Assembly: GCA_030849465.1 (NCBI GenBank)
Contig: JARVLF010000014.1
Coordinates: 434,001 to 498,000, forward strand
DNA from: Moesziomyces globuligerus
Lineage: Eukaryota; Basidiomycota; Ustilaginomycetes; Ustilaginales; Ustilaginaceae
Direction: 5' to 3'
DNA length: 64,000 bases
The notes below the pieces were generated by a model. That model was not told the origin of the DNA. It did not search any database and was given only the letters and a program-made list of their open reading frames with translations. This document shows positions 10,992 to 21,174 of the stretch, in pieces. The stretch's first letter is position 1. Each line of letters begins with the position of its first letter. The position numbers and the translations under genes are program-made.

Positions 10992-12107
10992 ACGAGCAAT
11001 TGAATGCTTGTGCGAGGAGATGCTTGCGGGCGCGAGAATGCGAAGCGAAGCAATGAGTGGAAGACGCGCGGAAGAGCGGCTTCACGAGCGAGGTTGGTAG
11101 TGCGCGAGCGTCTGCTTTCGCGTGATTGGGCTGTGCTTAGGCTGTGCTTGGGCTGAGCTTGGACTGAGCTGGCGAAGGCCTTAAGAATGAAGTACGTGGT
11201 GGCAAGTGGCAGTGGCTGAGGAGGTATCGTATCGAGAGTGTGGTCGAGATTGCTGGTGAATGCAGCTGCAGGTCGATGTACGTCTGTTGTTGGTGTTGAA
11301 AGGAACGTGGCGAAGATGAAGGAGCGTGGTCAAGGATTCGACTCAATCGACGGACGTCGATGCGTCTACCGACGGCTAGAGACTGTTAGCTCTGCGCAGC
11401 CTTTAGTGTTTGGTGAGTTCGAGCCCGGAACCGCCGCGACAAGAGGTCGAGGATGCGGCGAGAGATGAAGCTGTCAAAGTTATGCTTTGCGGCGCGTGAT
11501 GCAGAAATCGCATCCATCCGAAGACGGGCAGGGCGAGAGAGGGCGATGCGGGCGCAGCAGGCGCACGAGGCCCGAGTTGACCTCAAATTCGGAAGCGAGC
11601 CGCCACACCGACGAGTCGCGACGTGCTGCTCCATCACGCTCGAGGAATGAGCATCGCTAGCTCGCTGGTATCGGCGCCTCCATCGCTTGGCTCGCCCTGT
11701 CGCTGCACGCACGCGCGATTTTGCCCAACGCGCAGTCGAGCGTTCTTCCCGATGCTCTTCGTCCTTTTTCCAAGCCAAATTCTCTAAAGCAGCAGCACTA
11801 ACTCAATGCGCAGCCGATCCACGCTCTCATCGGGAGGGCCTGGACATCGATTACTTGCGCTGCTGCTCCTTGGCACCGTCGTCTGTCCTTGAGACCGCGC
11901 CACTGCTGATGTCGTATTCAGCTTCGAGTGACGGACGGAGATCATAGGCCATTCGTGGTACTGTACTGCCCGGGCGTAAGTGCAAATCCGTCGCATGCGT
12001 TGGCGCGCCATGGAGGTTGGCAAGCTGGTAGATTGTCGCATTCGATTGCGCTGCTGTACTGCGCTAGCTGTGAGTCGATCCGAGGTGCAAGATGCTAGTG
12101 GAGGGTA
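10992..12107. other. intergenic region upstream of HPC2
   Basis: About 1.1 kb holds the promoter of the leftward HPC2 gene and the 3' flank of the tentative spliced gene that ends at 12108. A short imperfect tandem repeat lies at 11129-11170. No protein-like frame was found. Confidence 0.5.
11129..11170. repeat. imperfect 10-11 bp tandem repeat
   Basis: Four consecutive copies of a unit close to GGCTGTGCTTG (10 or 11 bp each) lie about 140-180 bp upstream of the HPC2 start codon. It may be promoter sequence or a chance microsatellite. Confidence 0.7.
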
Positions 12108-12853
12108 CTAGGAGGAAGGGATGCGCTGGCAGTTGATGTGGGTCTTTGACGGGTCCTGAGGCAGCGTGCAGAAGAAGTTGAGGCTTTGCATCGTCGAAAA
12201 GAGCGACTTGGCTGCAACAACGAGAGCGAGCGGATCATCCGACGTGGACAAAAAGGATTCAGTCACCTGGCTTTGCGATTCGACAAAGGCACCAATCTCG
12301 GACGAAAACTTACCTTCGAGGGCGATCTCTCTGCAGTCCAGGCGACCGTCTGCTTGCTTGGCACACAGCTGCGACCTGCCCGAGCCTCGTTCGCTGCGAG
12401 GGCTCAAAGTGGGGTTCAAAGGAAGAAAGAAGAGCGTACGGATCAGTCGAAGCTCCACAGCCATAGGGACGTTTGCGCTCGGAGGAACCGGTCCTCCATC
12501 CGTTACCCACCCATCCAATGTGAAGATGGCTGCACCGCTTTGCTGGACAAACTGACGGGTTTGCTCGTGCGCCGGAGAGTCCATACGCTCTGTAAGATTT
12601 GATGATGCTCCCGACCTGCCCATCCAAATACGTGTGCAAGTCATTTGGTTAGCGAAACCAACGATCGACGGAGCAGGGCGAGCTGCGTGTCCTCTGACTG
12701 GCGAAAGCTTCGGCTGCTGGTATGCTTACATGTCGAAGTTGTCTTCTTTGCGATGCCTTCAAGCGCTCCTGATGGCCGTGGCACGTCCTTTGGGATGAGA
12801 CGGGTTGCTGGATTGCTGGCGTTGGTGGTGTCGAGGGGAAGACCATGTGCCAT
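12108..12853 (-). CDS. tentative spliced gene of unknown function
   Basis: The best-supported part is exon 12607-12314 joined to 12211-12108. The donor GTAAGT at 12313 and the acceptor TTGCAG at 12212 keep the frame and remove a less protein-like stretch. The encoded segment includes FVQQSGAAIFTLDGWVTDG and ends HINCQRIPSS. An upstream exon 12853-12730 (starts MAHGLPLD) with donor GTAAGC at 12729 can be joined in frame, but only through a non-canonical GAG acceptor. Otherwise translation could begin at the ATG at 12584. The full model would be 173 residues. I do not recognise the family. It is divergent from NMD3, which starts at 13327. Confidence 0.42.
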
Positions 12854-13326
12854 GAGGGTCTCGGCGTCAACTGTTCTGTCCGCATGCCCTCCACCTGGCA
12901 GCAACCAACTTTTGGTGTGCACGTTACGTCAAGGCGAGCCTCTCTGCGACGGCTCGGTTCTCCTACTTTTCCTTAATTAGACCTTCAGATTCTCTGTTCT
13001 AACATAACCCATCTCGAATTCGGCTCCGACCCCACCTGCGCTCTAAAGTCCGGCAATGCTGCAAACCGCCAGAGGAAATTTCTCGAGGGCTGAGCGGCCA
13101 AAAATTCTCCACTCCAAAAAAGAAGAAACGAAAGGCTGCTACTGTACTCTGTAGCTCCACTCGAATTTTTCCTGAACAGGGTTCTTGCAGTTTGTGCGCT
13201 GCGAGCGTGACCTTGGCTTTGCCACGGAGCTCAGTTGAGCCTGCAGGGCTTGATCCACTCCAGACGACATCAGCACCCTTGCGCTCTCCACCATCACCTA
13301 CCCATCTGCTGGAGCACGCCACCAAT
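12854..13326. other. divergent promoter region upstream of NMD3
   Basis: About 470 bp between the tentative leftward gene and NMD3. The NMD3 frame is open upstream to 13192, but only from a non-ATG codon, so this is read as 5' leader. Nothing else is seen. Confidence 0.45.
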
Positions 13327-14979
13327 ATGGAGTACCATCCACCAGCAGCGCAGCACATGGTGCTGTGTGCCGACTGCGGCACGCCCATCACGCCCAACAA
13401 CGCCAACCTGTGTCTGTCGTGTCTCCGAAACTCGGTCGACATCACCGAGTCCGTTCCCAAGCAGGCTACCGTCAACTTCTGCCGCAACTGCGAGAGGTAT
13501 CTCAACCCGCCCAACTCGTGGGTTCCCGCACGTCTCGAGTCGAGAGAACTGTTGGCAATCTGTCTCAAGAAGCTCAAGGGCCTCAACAAGGTGCGCCTCA
13601 TCGATGCCGGCTTCATCTGGACCGAGCCGCACAGCAAGCGTCTGCGCGTCAAGCTCACGGTCCAGAAGGAGGTCTTCACCTCGACCATCCTGCAGCAGAT
13701 CTTCGAGGTCGAGTTTGTGGTGCAGTACGGCCAGTGCCCTGACTGCACCCGTCTCGCCGCGAAGAACACCTGGCGCGCCATGGTGCAGGTGCGACAGAAG
13801 GTGCAGCACAAGCGTACCTTCCTCTACCTTGAGCAGCTCATCCTCAAACACAATGCGCACCAGAATACCGTCTCCATCAATGAGACCAAGGACGGCCTCG
13901 ACTTCTTCTACACCCAGCGCGCCCACGCCATCAAGATGGTCGAGTTCCTCAACTCGGTCGTACCCATCAAGACCACCAAGTCCGAACAGGTCATCTCCAT
14001 GGACGTCCACACTTCGACCACCAACTACAAGTTCACCTACAGTGTCGAGATCGCACCCATCTGCAAGGACGATCTGGTCTGCCTGCCGCCGAGGATGGCC
14101 AAGCAGCTGGGCAACATTGGTCAGCTGGTGCTGTGTCACAAGGTGACCAACTCGCTGCGCTTCCTCGACCCCATCAGCCTGCAGATCGCCGAGGTGCCCG
14201 CCGAGAAGTACTGGCGCGAACCGCTGCCTTCGCTCGCGACGATCCCCGAGATGATCGAGTTCCTCGTGCTCGACATCGAGCCGACGGGTCGGTATGCGAC
14301 CAACACGCACGGTGTGCAGAACCGACGACTGGAAGAGGCAGATGCGCAGGTTTCGCCCCTCAACGCCGCGTCGTTCGGTGAGGCGGATGCCGTCTACCAC
14401 ACCCGCACCCACCTCGGCGCCATCCTCCAACCTGGCGATACTGTCATGGGCTACCACCTGCGCGTGGCCAACTTCAACTCGGCCGAGTGGGATACGTTGC
14501 GCTCCGACCGGCTGCCGGACGTGGTGCTCGTCAAGAAGTCGTACCCGGAGCGCAAGAAGCGTTCCAAGAACCGCATGTGGAAGCTCAAGTCGATGGCCAA
14601 GGAGGCCGAGGACCCGACGACGGAGGGTGCCGTCGGCAGGGGTGCGGTGGGACGAAGGGGTGGATTGGATTCGCAGAGGGTCGAGAGGGACTACGAGCTC
14701 TTCCTGCGCGAGCTCGAGGAGGACGACGAGATGCGCCAGAACGTCAACCTGTACAGGGATACCAAGAAGGAGGAGGAGAAGAAGCTGCGCAAGGAGCGCG
14801 CCGCACAGATCAAGGCGGAGCGCGAGGCTGCTCTCGCCAACGGCGGCATGGAAGAGGAGGCCGACTTCGACGATGGCATGACCACCGATGGTGAGAGCGA
14901 GTGGGGAGACGACGATGCTCCGCGCGTTGGTCTGGACGAGCTCCTCGACGACCTCGAAGATATGGCTATCGAGGACTAG
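13327..14979 (+). CDS. NMD3: 60S ribosomal subunit export adaptor NMD3
   Basis: A 550-residue protein of the usual NMD3 length. The N terminus carries the conserved paired zinc-binding Cys motifs: CADCG, CLSC, CRNC and CPDC within the first about 145 residues. The core matches NMD3 strongly, for example LDAGFIWTEPHSKRL-like and NFCRNCERYLNPP segments and the DGLDFFY-AHAIKMVEFL region. The C-terminal tail is acidic and leucine-rich (LDELLDDLEDMAIED), consistent with the Crm1-dependent nuclear export signal, and a lysine-rich coiled stretch precedes it. NMD3 binds nascent large subunits in the nucleus and recruits Crm1 for export. The start at 13327 (MEYHP) is the first ATG of the frame. No intron is needed. 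Confidence 0.93.
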   Translation: MEYHPPAAQHMVLCADCGTPITPNNANLCLSCLRNSVDITESVPKQATVNFCRNCERYLNPPNSWVPARLESRELLAICLKKLKGLNKVRLIDAGFIWTEPHSKRLRVKLTVQKEVFTSTILQQIFEVEFVVQYGQCPDCTRLAAKNTWRAMVQVRQKVQHKRTFLYLEQLILKHNAHQNTVSINETKDGLDFFYTQRAHAIKMVEFLNSVVPIKTTKSEQVISMDVHTSTTNYKFTYSVEIAPICKDDLVCLPPRMAKQLGNIGQLVLCHKVTNSLRFLDPISLQIAEVPAEKYWREPLPSLATIPEMIEFLVLDIEPTGRYATNTHGVQNRRLEEADAQVSPLNAASFGEADAVYHTRTHLGAILQPGDTVMGYHLRVANFNSAEWDTLRSDRLPDVVLVKKSYPERKKRSKNRMWKLKSMAKEAEDPTTEGAVGRGAVGRRGGLDSQRVERDYELFLRELEEDDEMRQNVNLYRDTKKEEEKKLRKERAAQIKAEREAALANGGMEEEADFDDGMTTDGESEWGDDDAPRVGLDELLDDLEDMAIED

Positions 14980-15259
14980 CTCTCGCCTCTATGTTTTATG
15001 TTCTTGTCTCATCTCTCGCACCAGTCCGTATCTCATGCATACCGATCTCGTTTACTTCCGGCCGTGTACGCAGTCGACTTTGTGCAGCAGGAGCCTCTTA
15101 GCTTAGGACCTGGTCATTGCAGCTGGAGTGAATCGCATGGAGTAGTGGACCGAGTTGGCTTGAAGACGTGCGCGTTGATGCGTTGGGTATACAGCGCAGC
15201 AGCAGCCCCTTGAATTTTGAGCTCATGGCCTTGGAGAAGGAACCTGCGATGTGCGTGAT

Positions 15260-15826
15260 TTATCCAGTGGCGTCCCACTTTGTGCTGGGATCGGTGAGGA
15301 AAGACTCGTAAGCTTGGCGGTTGAAGAAGCTGAGTTCGGTTTCGTTTTCGATGCCGATTTCGGCCAGCGTTGTGTTGGTCTTTGTCTTGTTCTCCTTCTG
15401 CTCCTTGAGCAAGTGGGGGAGGTTGTTATCGGTGAGGATCCATTCTGGATGATCGAGGTTGATGATGAGGTTGGTGGTTTTGGCACCGTGGGCGCGTGTG
15501 TAGAGCTTGAGCGTATCGAGCTTGTCTGCATAGCTTCGAAAGGCGCGGAAGGCCGAATTGGACGTCACCTCCTTTCGACACATCTCCTCCAGCTCCGCGA
15601 TCGTCGTCCGCGTCAGATCGATCGACTTGACAACGTACGCCTTCATCGACCGGAACTCGAACGACTTGATGATCCGAATCGTAATCACCGCATCGCTCAA
15701 CGGTCGCGAAACGTTCGTCTCCTGGTTGTCCAAGAAGTCCCCCTGCGGATTGAATGCATGGAATCCTCCAGGCAACAGAGACGGTGCAGAAGCACCAACG
15801 CCCTCAGCAGCTGTTGTATCCGCCAT
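15260..15826 (-). CDS. UPF0538 family protein (C2orf76-like)
   Basis: A 188-residue protein. The frame is open further upstream, but the start at 15826 (MADTTAAEG) gives the family's length. Recognisable UPF0538 features are ITIRIIKSFEFRSMKAYVV, a central block ending LKLYTRAHGAKTTNLIINL, and the C-terminal GIENETELSFFNRQAYESF. The molecular function of this eukaryotic family is not established. The gene is convergent with NMD3 (gap 280 bp), and its start lies 329 bp from the end of the next leftward gene. Confidence 0.8.
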   Translation of the reverse strand: MADTTAAEGVGASAPSLLPGGFHAFNPQGDFLDNQETNVSRPLSDAVITIRIIKSFEFRSMKAYVVKSIDLTRTTIAELEEMCRKEVTSNSAFRAFRSYADKLDTLKLYTRAHGAKTTNLIINLDHPEWILTDNNLPHLLKEQKENKTKTNTTLAEIGIENETELSFFNRQAYESFLTDPSTKWDATG

Positions 15827-16155
15827 CGTCGAAAGTGTGCAGAGGTTGGATGATGTAGCAAGGAAGGATGTCAATCTCCACCTCAACACTTGGAGACTCG
15901 CGCAGGGCGCAAATTCGCGCTTCTGGAAGAGTCTAGGCGCGTTTCGCTCCCGCTCGAAGAAAAGACCCTGTGACCCTGGCGCCACCTCCAAATTTGGCTC
16001 GCTCACGTGGCCTCCATCCCTACGCCAGCCGTGGCCATCGTCACCAGCACGATCGATGCGCCGAGTCTGATGCGTATGCTGTATATTAATATGATGTAGA
16101 GAATGTGTGTACGGTGCAGGCGGAACGAATCAGCGGTCTCAGCATCGACTGACCG
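15827..16155. other. intergenic region upstream of the UPF0538 gene
   Basis: 329 bp between two leftward genes. It includes the open but probably untranslated extension of the UPF0538 frame and an AT-rich patch near 16080-16095. Nothing else is seen. Confidence 0.4.
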
Positions 16156-19100
16156 CTACACGCCCGAGGAGCTCGCCAGGTCTTCGCGGCTATCCCATTC
16201 ACCACCCTTGCTCGTCTTTGGCGTCTTGGCCACGCGCGCCGAGATATCCTGCAGCAGCTCCTTCTGCTGCTGCGGGAAGCGTCCCAGCAGGTTCTCCAGA
16301 GCCACGATCTCCGCCGACTTGGCCGCTGGCGGCACACCAGGCGTCATGGGTGCTGCGTCCGTCTCGCCCTCGGCGACCCAAGCTGCATCCGCCCGAGACA
16401 GCACGTGCACTGACGCGCTGTGGGTCAGCGAGCCATTCTCTGGCGTTCGTATGCCCTGCGAAGTGAATGTGCCGTCCGAAGCCGACGCGCTTGCCAACAC
16501 ATCTCCGCTCCCTGCTTTGTGCAAGGGCATGCCCTCGGACCACTGCACAGACCCGATGCCGAGACCCGCCACCTCCGCTCCTCCTGCACCAGCGCTCGCG
16601 TCAGCATCACCTCCTCTCGGGCCCAGCGAGGTCGCGCTCTTGGCCACATCGCTCTGACTGTGATGCCCGAACACCTGGCTGCCGAACGACGGTGTGACCG
16701 GGCTCGGGATGAGCACGCTTGCCTCCACCTCCAGCAGCTTGGTCACCATCTCGGCTGCCACCAAGCTGTTGCGGCCCGTCGCCTCGATGTTGGGTCGTGC
16801 GCCGCCACCGAACGACGGACGCATCAAGCTGCTGAAGGAGGGTCGAGCACCTCCGCCAAAGGATGGCCGCGCATCGAGCGACATCGACGGTCGCGCCGCC
16901 GCCTCTCGCAACGCGTCCTCGGCCGTCTCGTTATCGTCGTAGTCCAGCACGATCACGTCCGAGGGACCGATGCCTTTACTGGCCTTCTTGCTCTTGCCCT
17001 TGATTCCCAGTCGCTTGATCGCCTGGCCCACACCGGCGCCCCGACCCGACGGCATGGGAGGGCTGATAGGGCTTGCCACCGGCGCTCGGTCTCGATCCTG
17101 GGAGAAAGACGTTCGCCCGGTGCGTGTGGTGCTGAAGCTAGTCGAGCGCCAGGAAGGCGTCAGCTGCTCGCCGTACATAGCTGCCGAGCTCGGGGTTTTG
17201 GGTGTCAAAGCCGACTTGCCTGCGGCTGGAGAACTTGCCGCCGTCGAGAGCGAGACTGCCGGCGATTCCAGCACCGCATCCCGCGAAGATGCGGCTTCGT
17301 ACCTCGTCCCGTTGCGCACAATGTCAAGACTGGCGTTCCGAAGTCTACCTTCGCGGGGAGCAACAAGCTCGAGCGTTGGCGGCGGCACCGCCTGACCTCG
17401 CACGTTGCCACTGATGCTTCTGCGCACCGAGCGATGCTCGCCAAAGGAACGCGGATTCGGTGAAGCAGGCAGCGATGCCGGAGCTCGCATGTCACTTGCA
17501 GCCTCTGTCGAGTCTGCGATGTGCGAAAGACGCTCGCTGAGCTCTTCGACGCGTGAAAGACGGTCGCTGGGTGCGTTGCCGCGAATGAAGCGTCCCAGAG
17601 GCGATTGGAAGCGCTGTGCCTCTCCAGGCACCTCGCTGAGCTCCTCGGCGACATCTTCCGCTTCGGCTGCTTCTGGAGCGTTCGCAACATCCGCACCAGT
17701 CCGATCAGCGGGCTTATTGGAGAAGCTGGCTTCGAGGTCTCCATGACCGAGCGAAGTGGTTTGCGCGTCTTCCAGCACTGCCGCGAATTCTGGCTGCGGG
17801 GCGTCGCTGAGCAGCGCCGGGCTCAGCGTCTTGCGGATGGTCGTGCGCGTCTGGCCGAGGCTCGGAGGTGATCCGGCGGGCTCAACAACGTCGAATCCTC
17901 GTACGGAAGACATGGATGACCTCGGCACCGCCTCGTCTGCCACGTCGGCATGCGACATCTTGGGTGGCAAAGGCACGAAGCTGTCGATGACAGCGTCCAG
18001 ATCCTCCTGCGTCTTCCTCCTTCGCAGTAAGCGCCCAAATGTGCGCGATGCCTTGTCGGTCGATGGAAAGCTTGAAGAAGCCGGGACCTGGGGCGATTCT
18101 TCCCAGACCGAATTCGTCTGTTCCCAACCGGGAGGCACAAACGCAGCTGACATGGATGTTGTCACGGGCAGGGCCTGACTGCTGCCAGTACTACTGTGGG
18201 TCAGCGTGGGGCCGAATGGCGGCGCGTCTCTGTCTTGAGACTTCAACTTGTCGTCGCCAGCACGCAGATCGACGAATTGGCTCGGAATCGTCGGCACCGC
18301 AGGGACCGTCGCATTGGTGTCTTTGCTGCGCGACGAAGACAGGCCGCGAGGGGACGTCAAAGACTTGACTCTGGCACGGAACGGTCGTTCCACCTTCTTT
18401 GGAGTGCGGTCCGCCTTGCTGGAGGCGCCGACAATCGTTGGCGAAGGGGTTTGAGTCGGATCGATATGCTGGTCGTCGGTCGTCGATGGTCCGAAAGAAG
18501 AGGTGAATTCATGCGAAGGAGTGTTGGGTGTTCCCTTTGGCGTGACGGAGCCTTTGACCTTGGAGAAGAAGCCGCCAAATCTGCCTCGCGGAGACTGCTG
18601 CTGGATGGAAATGGTGGCGTTGCGAGCAAAGGTATCAAAGGGCGAGTCGTGGCTGTCGTGCAGGTTGCTCGTGGATCGACTGAATGAGCTTGCCGGGCTT
18701 CGCGAGCTCGACATGCTCGGCAACGACGCATCTGCACGACCCGCATTGGCCACAGGCTCCCACGTCCTCTGATCCGCATCTGCTCCGGTTGGCTTACCAG
18801 AGATACCTGCAGCCAGATCAGCGGGCACCCTTTTCCGACGAGGACGCATGCCCTTCGTTGTTGGCGCTGGTGGTGCTTCAAAAGAAACCGCATCGTGCTT
18901 CAACCCGCCGTTGCGACCCGTGTGACTTTGCACGTCCGCAACTGAACTTTCAAGGCCGGCATCGCGAGGCTGTCGATCCCCGAGATGCGCGTTTGATGCG
19001 ATGTACAGTTCTCTTGAAGGAGCACGGGCCCCCGCAGCGTGCGGCCTGCTAGGCAACGGACTCTGTCCTTCGCTCCGAGGCGCATTCGACGCTTGTGCAA

Positions 19101-21174
19101 GAGCTGCCTCAACTTCCGGATGATCGAGAACCTTGCTCAGCGGACGTGCCTGTCGGTTGAGCGTTGCCATGCGGTTGCGGGGCAGGAATGGTCGCACAAA
19201 GCGCGATTCCGAAAAGCTTCGACGACCGGCAGCGATCGGTTCGGATTCGCCCACGGTCAGACCCGTCCTTGAGTCACCAGCTCCGCTCTTTCGTCCTACA
19301 CTGGAGGCACCGCCGACATTGAGAAGGCCGGCGCGGAAAGGTGAGATGATGGAATCGAGACTGCGGCGCACGGCCCCAGGATTTCGCTGTGGCTTGGGAG
19401 GAGCCATGCCATGCTGAAGATGGAATGAGGACGTGGAGAGTTGGGGCAAGCCTGTGCGACTGAACTCAGCCTCGTTCTCCTCAGGCTCGGAATCGTCCGA
19501 CATCTCGAATTCGTTGTCGTTCGCTCTGAACTCGTCGTCGCGACGAAGGGGGAAGGCAGCGAGATCAAGCTTGCCCGAATCGTCCTCGTCTTCGCGTATC
19601 GCATGGATTCCTTGACTCGATGGCGCTGGAAGAGGCGCGCTCGGCATTCCTGCTCCTGTTTGATGCGCCGCTCGGGTGCTGTTCTTCGGTGGAACAGAAG
19701 GTGCGGCATCTCTAATCCCATGTGCGGCCCGCTGCCGTTGCGCTTGAGACTTTTCGGGCAGAGGAGGACCGCCGAGTGCAGGAGTGTCACCGCCTAGGAT
19801 CTGGCGGATCTTGCTCAGGGACTTCCTCGAGGGTGCGATGCTTTCCGACCCATTTGCATTGGTGCGATCTGTGCGGCCTTGCACCGACCCGTTGGCGATC
19901 TTGGGAGAAGTTGGAATCTGTGCCGCGAGCTTCGAGCGAGGCAAGACCAGGAAACTCGAATCTTCCGTCAGAGCGCCGTTGGCCAAAGTGTGAGAAGCGA
20001 TTGTGGGGTGAGCGCCGATTTGGCTCGAATGACCTGAAGTGGACGTCGAGTTCTGACCTCTCTGATGGCCAGCTGGGGACTGAAGAGCGGGCTGGCGAAG
20101 ATCTGCCGATGGCAGCGAGGCGGCAGAACCTTGGCTTCCGGCGGGAGACGGCTGTGAAGATGGAGGGTATTGGCGTGTACTACCCGGAGCGGCAAAAGCA
20201 GCGCCGAATGGGCCGAGCGGCATTGAGGGAAGATTGGAAACCTTTTCGTGCGCCTGTTCACCCGCCATGGCGGATGCGTAAGGATGCGCGATGCGGATTG
20301 AGGCGGGTAGATCGGGCGAAGCGAGGAGGCGTTGCGCGGGTGCTGGGAATGCCATGTAGTCGTGGTTGTCACTCGTGTTGCCGGAGGAAGAGGGGTGATT
20401 GTCGATACGGGAAGGCGAAGATAGCGTGGGAAGCGAAGGAGAGCCATAGGTCGACTGCCAGTTGGTGGAGCTTGTGACCCGGGGAGGTGGGATGGGGGGA
20501 ACGAGTGGCTTTGGTCGAGAGGAATCGCGCAATCTGCGATTGCGGCGTCGATGGCTTGAGCTTGTGACCGAGGCTGAGCGATTGGAACGCACCGAGCCTT
20601 CAAAGGAGGCGGGGACAGGCGTCGAGCGCTCATCGTCGGACAAGAAGGCGGATCCGGGGGGATCGTCGGCGTCCGACCCTTTCGCCGATTCGCCATAGCG
20701 ACGTGGAGAATCGAGGACGCCGGGCTTGCGAGAGGCTTGCCTTCTGCGTGTGGCTGCTTCCGGATGGTCGAGAGACTTGCGAGAGGTTGGCGTGCCATTG
20801 ACGGATGCAGCGGCCCTCTCGCGCCTGGAAGAGGAGGAGAAGGAAGCGCGCGACGATCGATTCGAGAGGGAGCCGTACCTTTCCTGCCAAGCTGCGTGAT
20901 CGGGATGGCGCGGATCGGCCGCCTGCACTATGGCATCGAAGAGCTCCGAGCCAAGGGTCGCTGCAGCTTTGGGTTGAGGCGAGCCGGAAGCAATCGACAC
21001 TGGCGTCCTGAAGGAGGGTGCATTGAGTGTAGACGGTTCGGGCGAGCGCGCCGAGCGTGGAGACAAGCTCAGCGTGCCGTTCTGGCGGTGGTGTCGGCTC
21101 GCATCGGTAGCATTTGGGATGGACGAGATTGGAGATTGGAGCTGGTACGGGTGATTCTGGAGTGTCGCGGACAT
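16156..21174 (-). CDS. very long Ser/Pro/Ala-rich protein of unknown function
   Basis: An uninterrupted 1672-residue frame from the ATG at 21174. Almost all of it is low complexity and probably disordered, with many SP/TP and RxxS sites (potential kinase targets). Islands that look conserved are LGSELFDAIVQAADPRHPDHAAW near residue 75-100, an acidic DNEFEMSDDSEPEENEAEF patch, VIVLDYDDNE, and a C-terminal segment VALENLLGRFPQQQKELLQ that could form a helix or coiled coil. A small repeat RPSFGGGARPSF occurs twice near residues 1440-1460. No signal peptide or membrane segment is seen. I do not recognise a family. Candidates would be a scaffold or polarity/cytoskeleton regulator, but this is only a guess from composition. 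Confidence 0.75.
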   Translation of the reverse strand: MSATLQNHPYQLQSPISSIPNATDASRHHRQNGTLSLSPRSARSPEPSTLNAPSFRTPVSIASGSPQPKAAATLGSELFDAIVQAADPRHPDHAAWQERYGSLSNRSSRASFSSSSRRERAAASVNGTPTSRKSLDHPEAATRRRQASRKPGVLDSPRRYGESAKGSDADDPPGSAFLSDDERSTPVPASFEGSVRSNRSASVTSSSHRRRNRRLRDSSRPKPLVPPIPPPRVTSSTNWQSTYGSPSLPTLSSPSRIDNHPSSSGNTSDNHDYMAFPAPAQRLLASPDLPASIRIAHPYASAMAGEQAHEKVSNLPSMPLGPFGAAFAAPGSTRQYPPSSQPSPAGSQGSAASLPSADLRQPALQSPAGHQRGQNSTSTSGHSSQIGAHPTIASHTLANGALTEDSSFLVLPRSKLAAQIPTSPKIANGSVQGRTDRTNANGSESIAPSRKSLSKIRQILGGDTPALGGPPLPEKSQAQRQRAAHGIRDAAPSVPPKNSTRAAHQTGAGMPSAPLPAPSSQGIHAIREDEDDSGKLDLAAFPLRRDDEFRANDNEFEMSDDSEPEENEAEFSRTGLPQLSTSSFHLQHGMAPPKPQRNPGAVRRSLDSIISPFRAGLLNVGGASSVGRKSGAGDSRTGLTVGESEPIAAGRRSFSESRFVRPFLPRNRMATLNRQARPLSKVLDHPEVEAALAQASNAPRSEGQSPLPSRPHAAGARAPSRELYIASNAHLGDRQPRDAGLESSVADVQSHTGRNGGLKHDAVSFEAPPAPTTKGMRPRRKRVPADLAAGISGKPTGADADQRTWEPVANAGRADASLPSMSSSRSPASSFSRSTSNLHDSHDSPFDTFARNATISIQQQSPRGRFGGFFSKVKGSVTPKGTPNTPSHEFTSSFGPSTTDDQHIDPTQTPSPTIVGASSKADRTPKKVERPFRARVKSLTSPRGLSSSRSKDTNATVPAVPTIPSQFVDLRAGDDKLKSQDRDAPPFGPTLTHSSTGSSQALPVTTSMSAAFVPPGWEQTNSVWEESPQVPASSSFPSTDKASRTFGRLLRRRKTQEDLDAVIDSFVPLPPKMSHADVADEAVPRSSMSSVRGFDVVEPAGSPPSLGQTRTTIRKTLSPALLSDAPQPEFAAVLEDAQTTSLGHGDLEASFSNKPADRTGADVANAPEAAEAEDVAEELSEVPGEAQRFQSPLGRFIRGNAPSDRLSRVEELSERLSHIADSTEAASDMRAPASLPASPNPRSFGEHRSVRRSISGNVRGQAVPPPTLELVAPREGRLRNASLDIVRNGTRYEAASSRDAVLESPAVSLSTAASSPAAGKSALTPKTPSSAAMYGEQLTPSWRSTSFSTTRTGRTSFSQDRDRAPVASPISPPMPSGRGAGVGQAIKRLGIKGKSKKASKGIGPSDVIVLDYDDNETAEDALREAAARPSMSLDARPSFGGGARPSFSSLMRPSFGGGARPNIEATGRNSLVAAEMVTKLLEVEASVLIPSPVTPSFGSQVFGHHSQSDVAKSATSLGPRGGDADASAGAGGAEVAGLGIGSVQWSEGMPLHKAGSGDVLASASASDGTFTSQGIRTPENGSLTHSASVHVLSRADAAWVAEGETDAAPMTPGVPPAAKSAEIVALENLLGRFPQQQKELLQDISARVAKTPKTSKGGEWDSREDLASSSGV

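Noticed and set aside
13294..14457. Antisense frame of 387 codons opposite NMD3
   Set aside because: Shadow of NMD3, whose family features are unambiguous.
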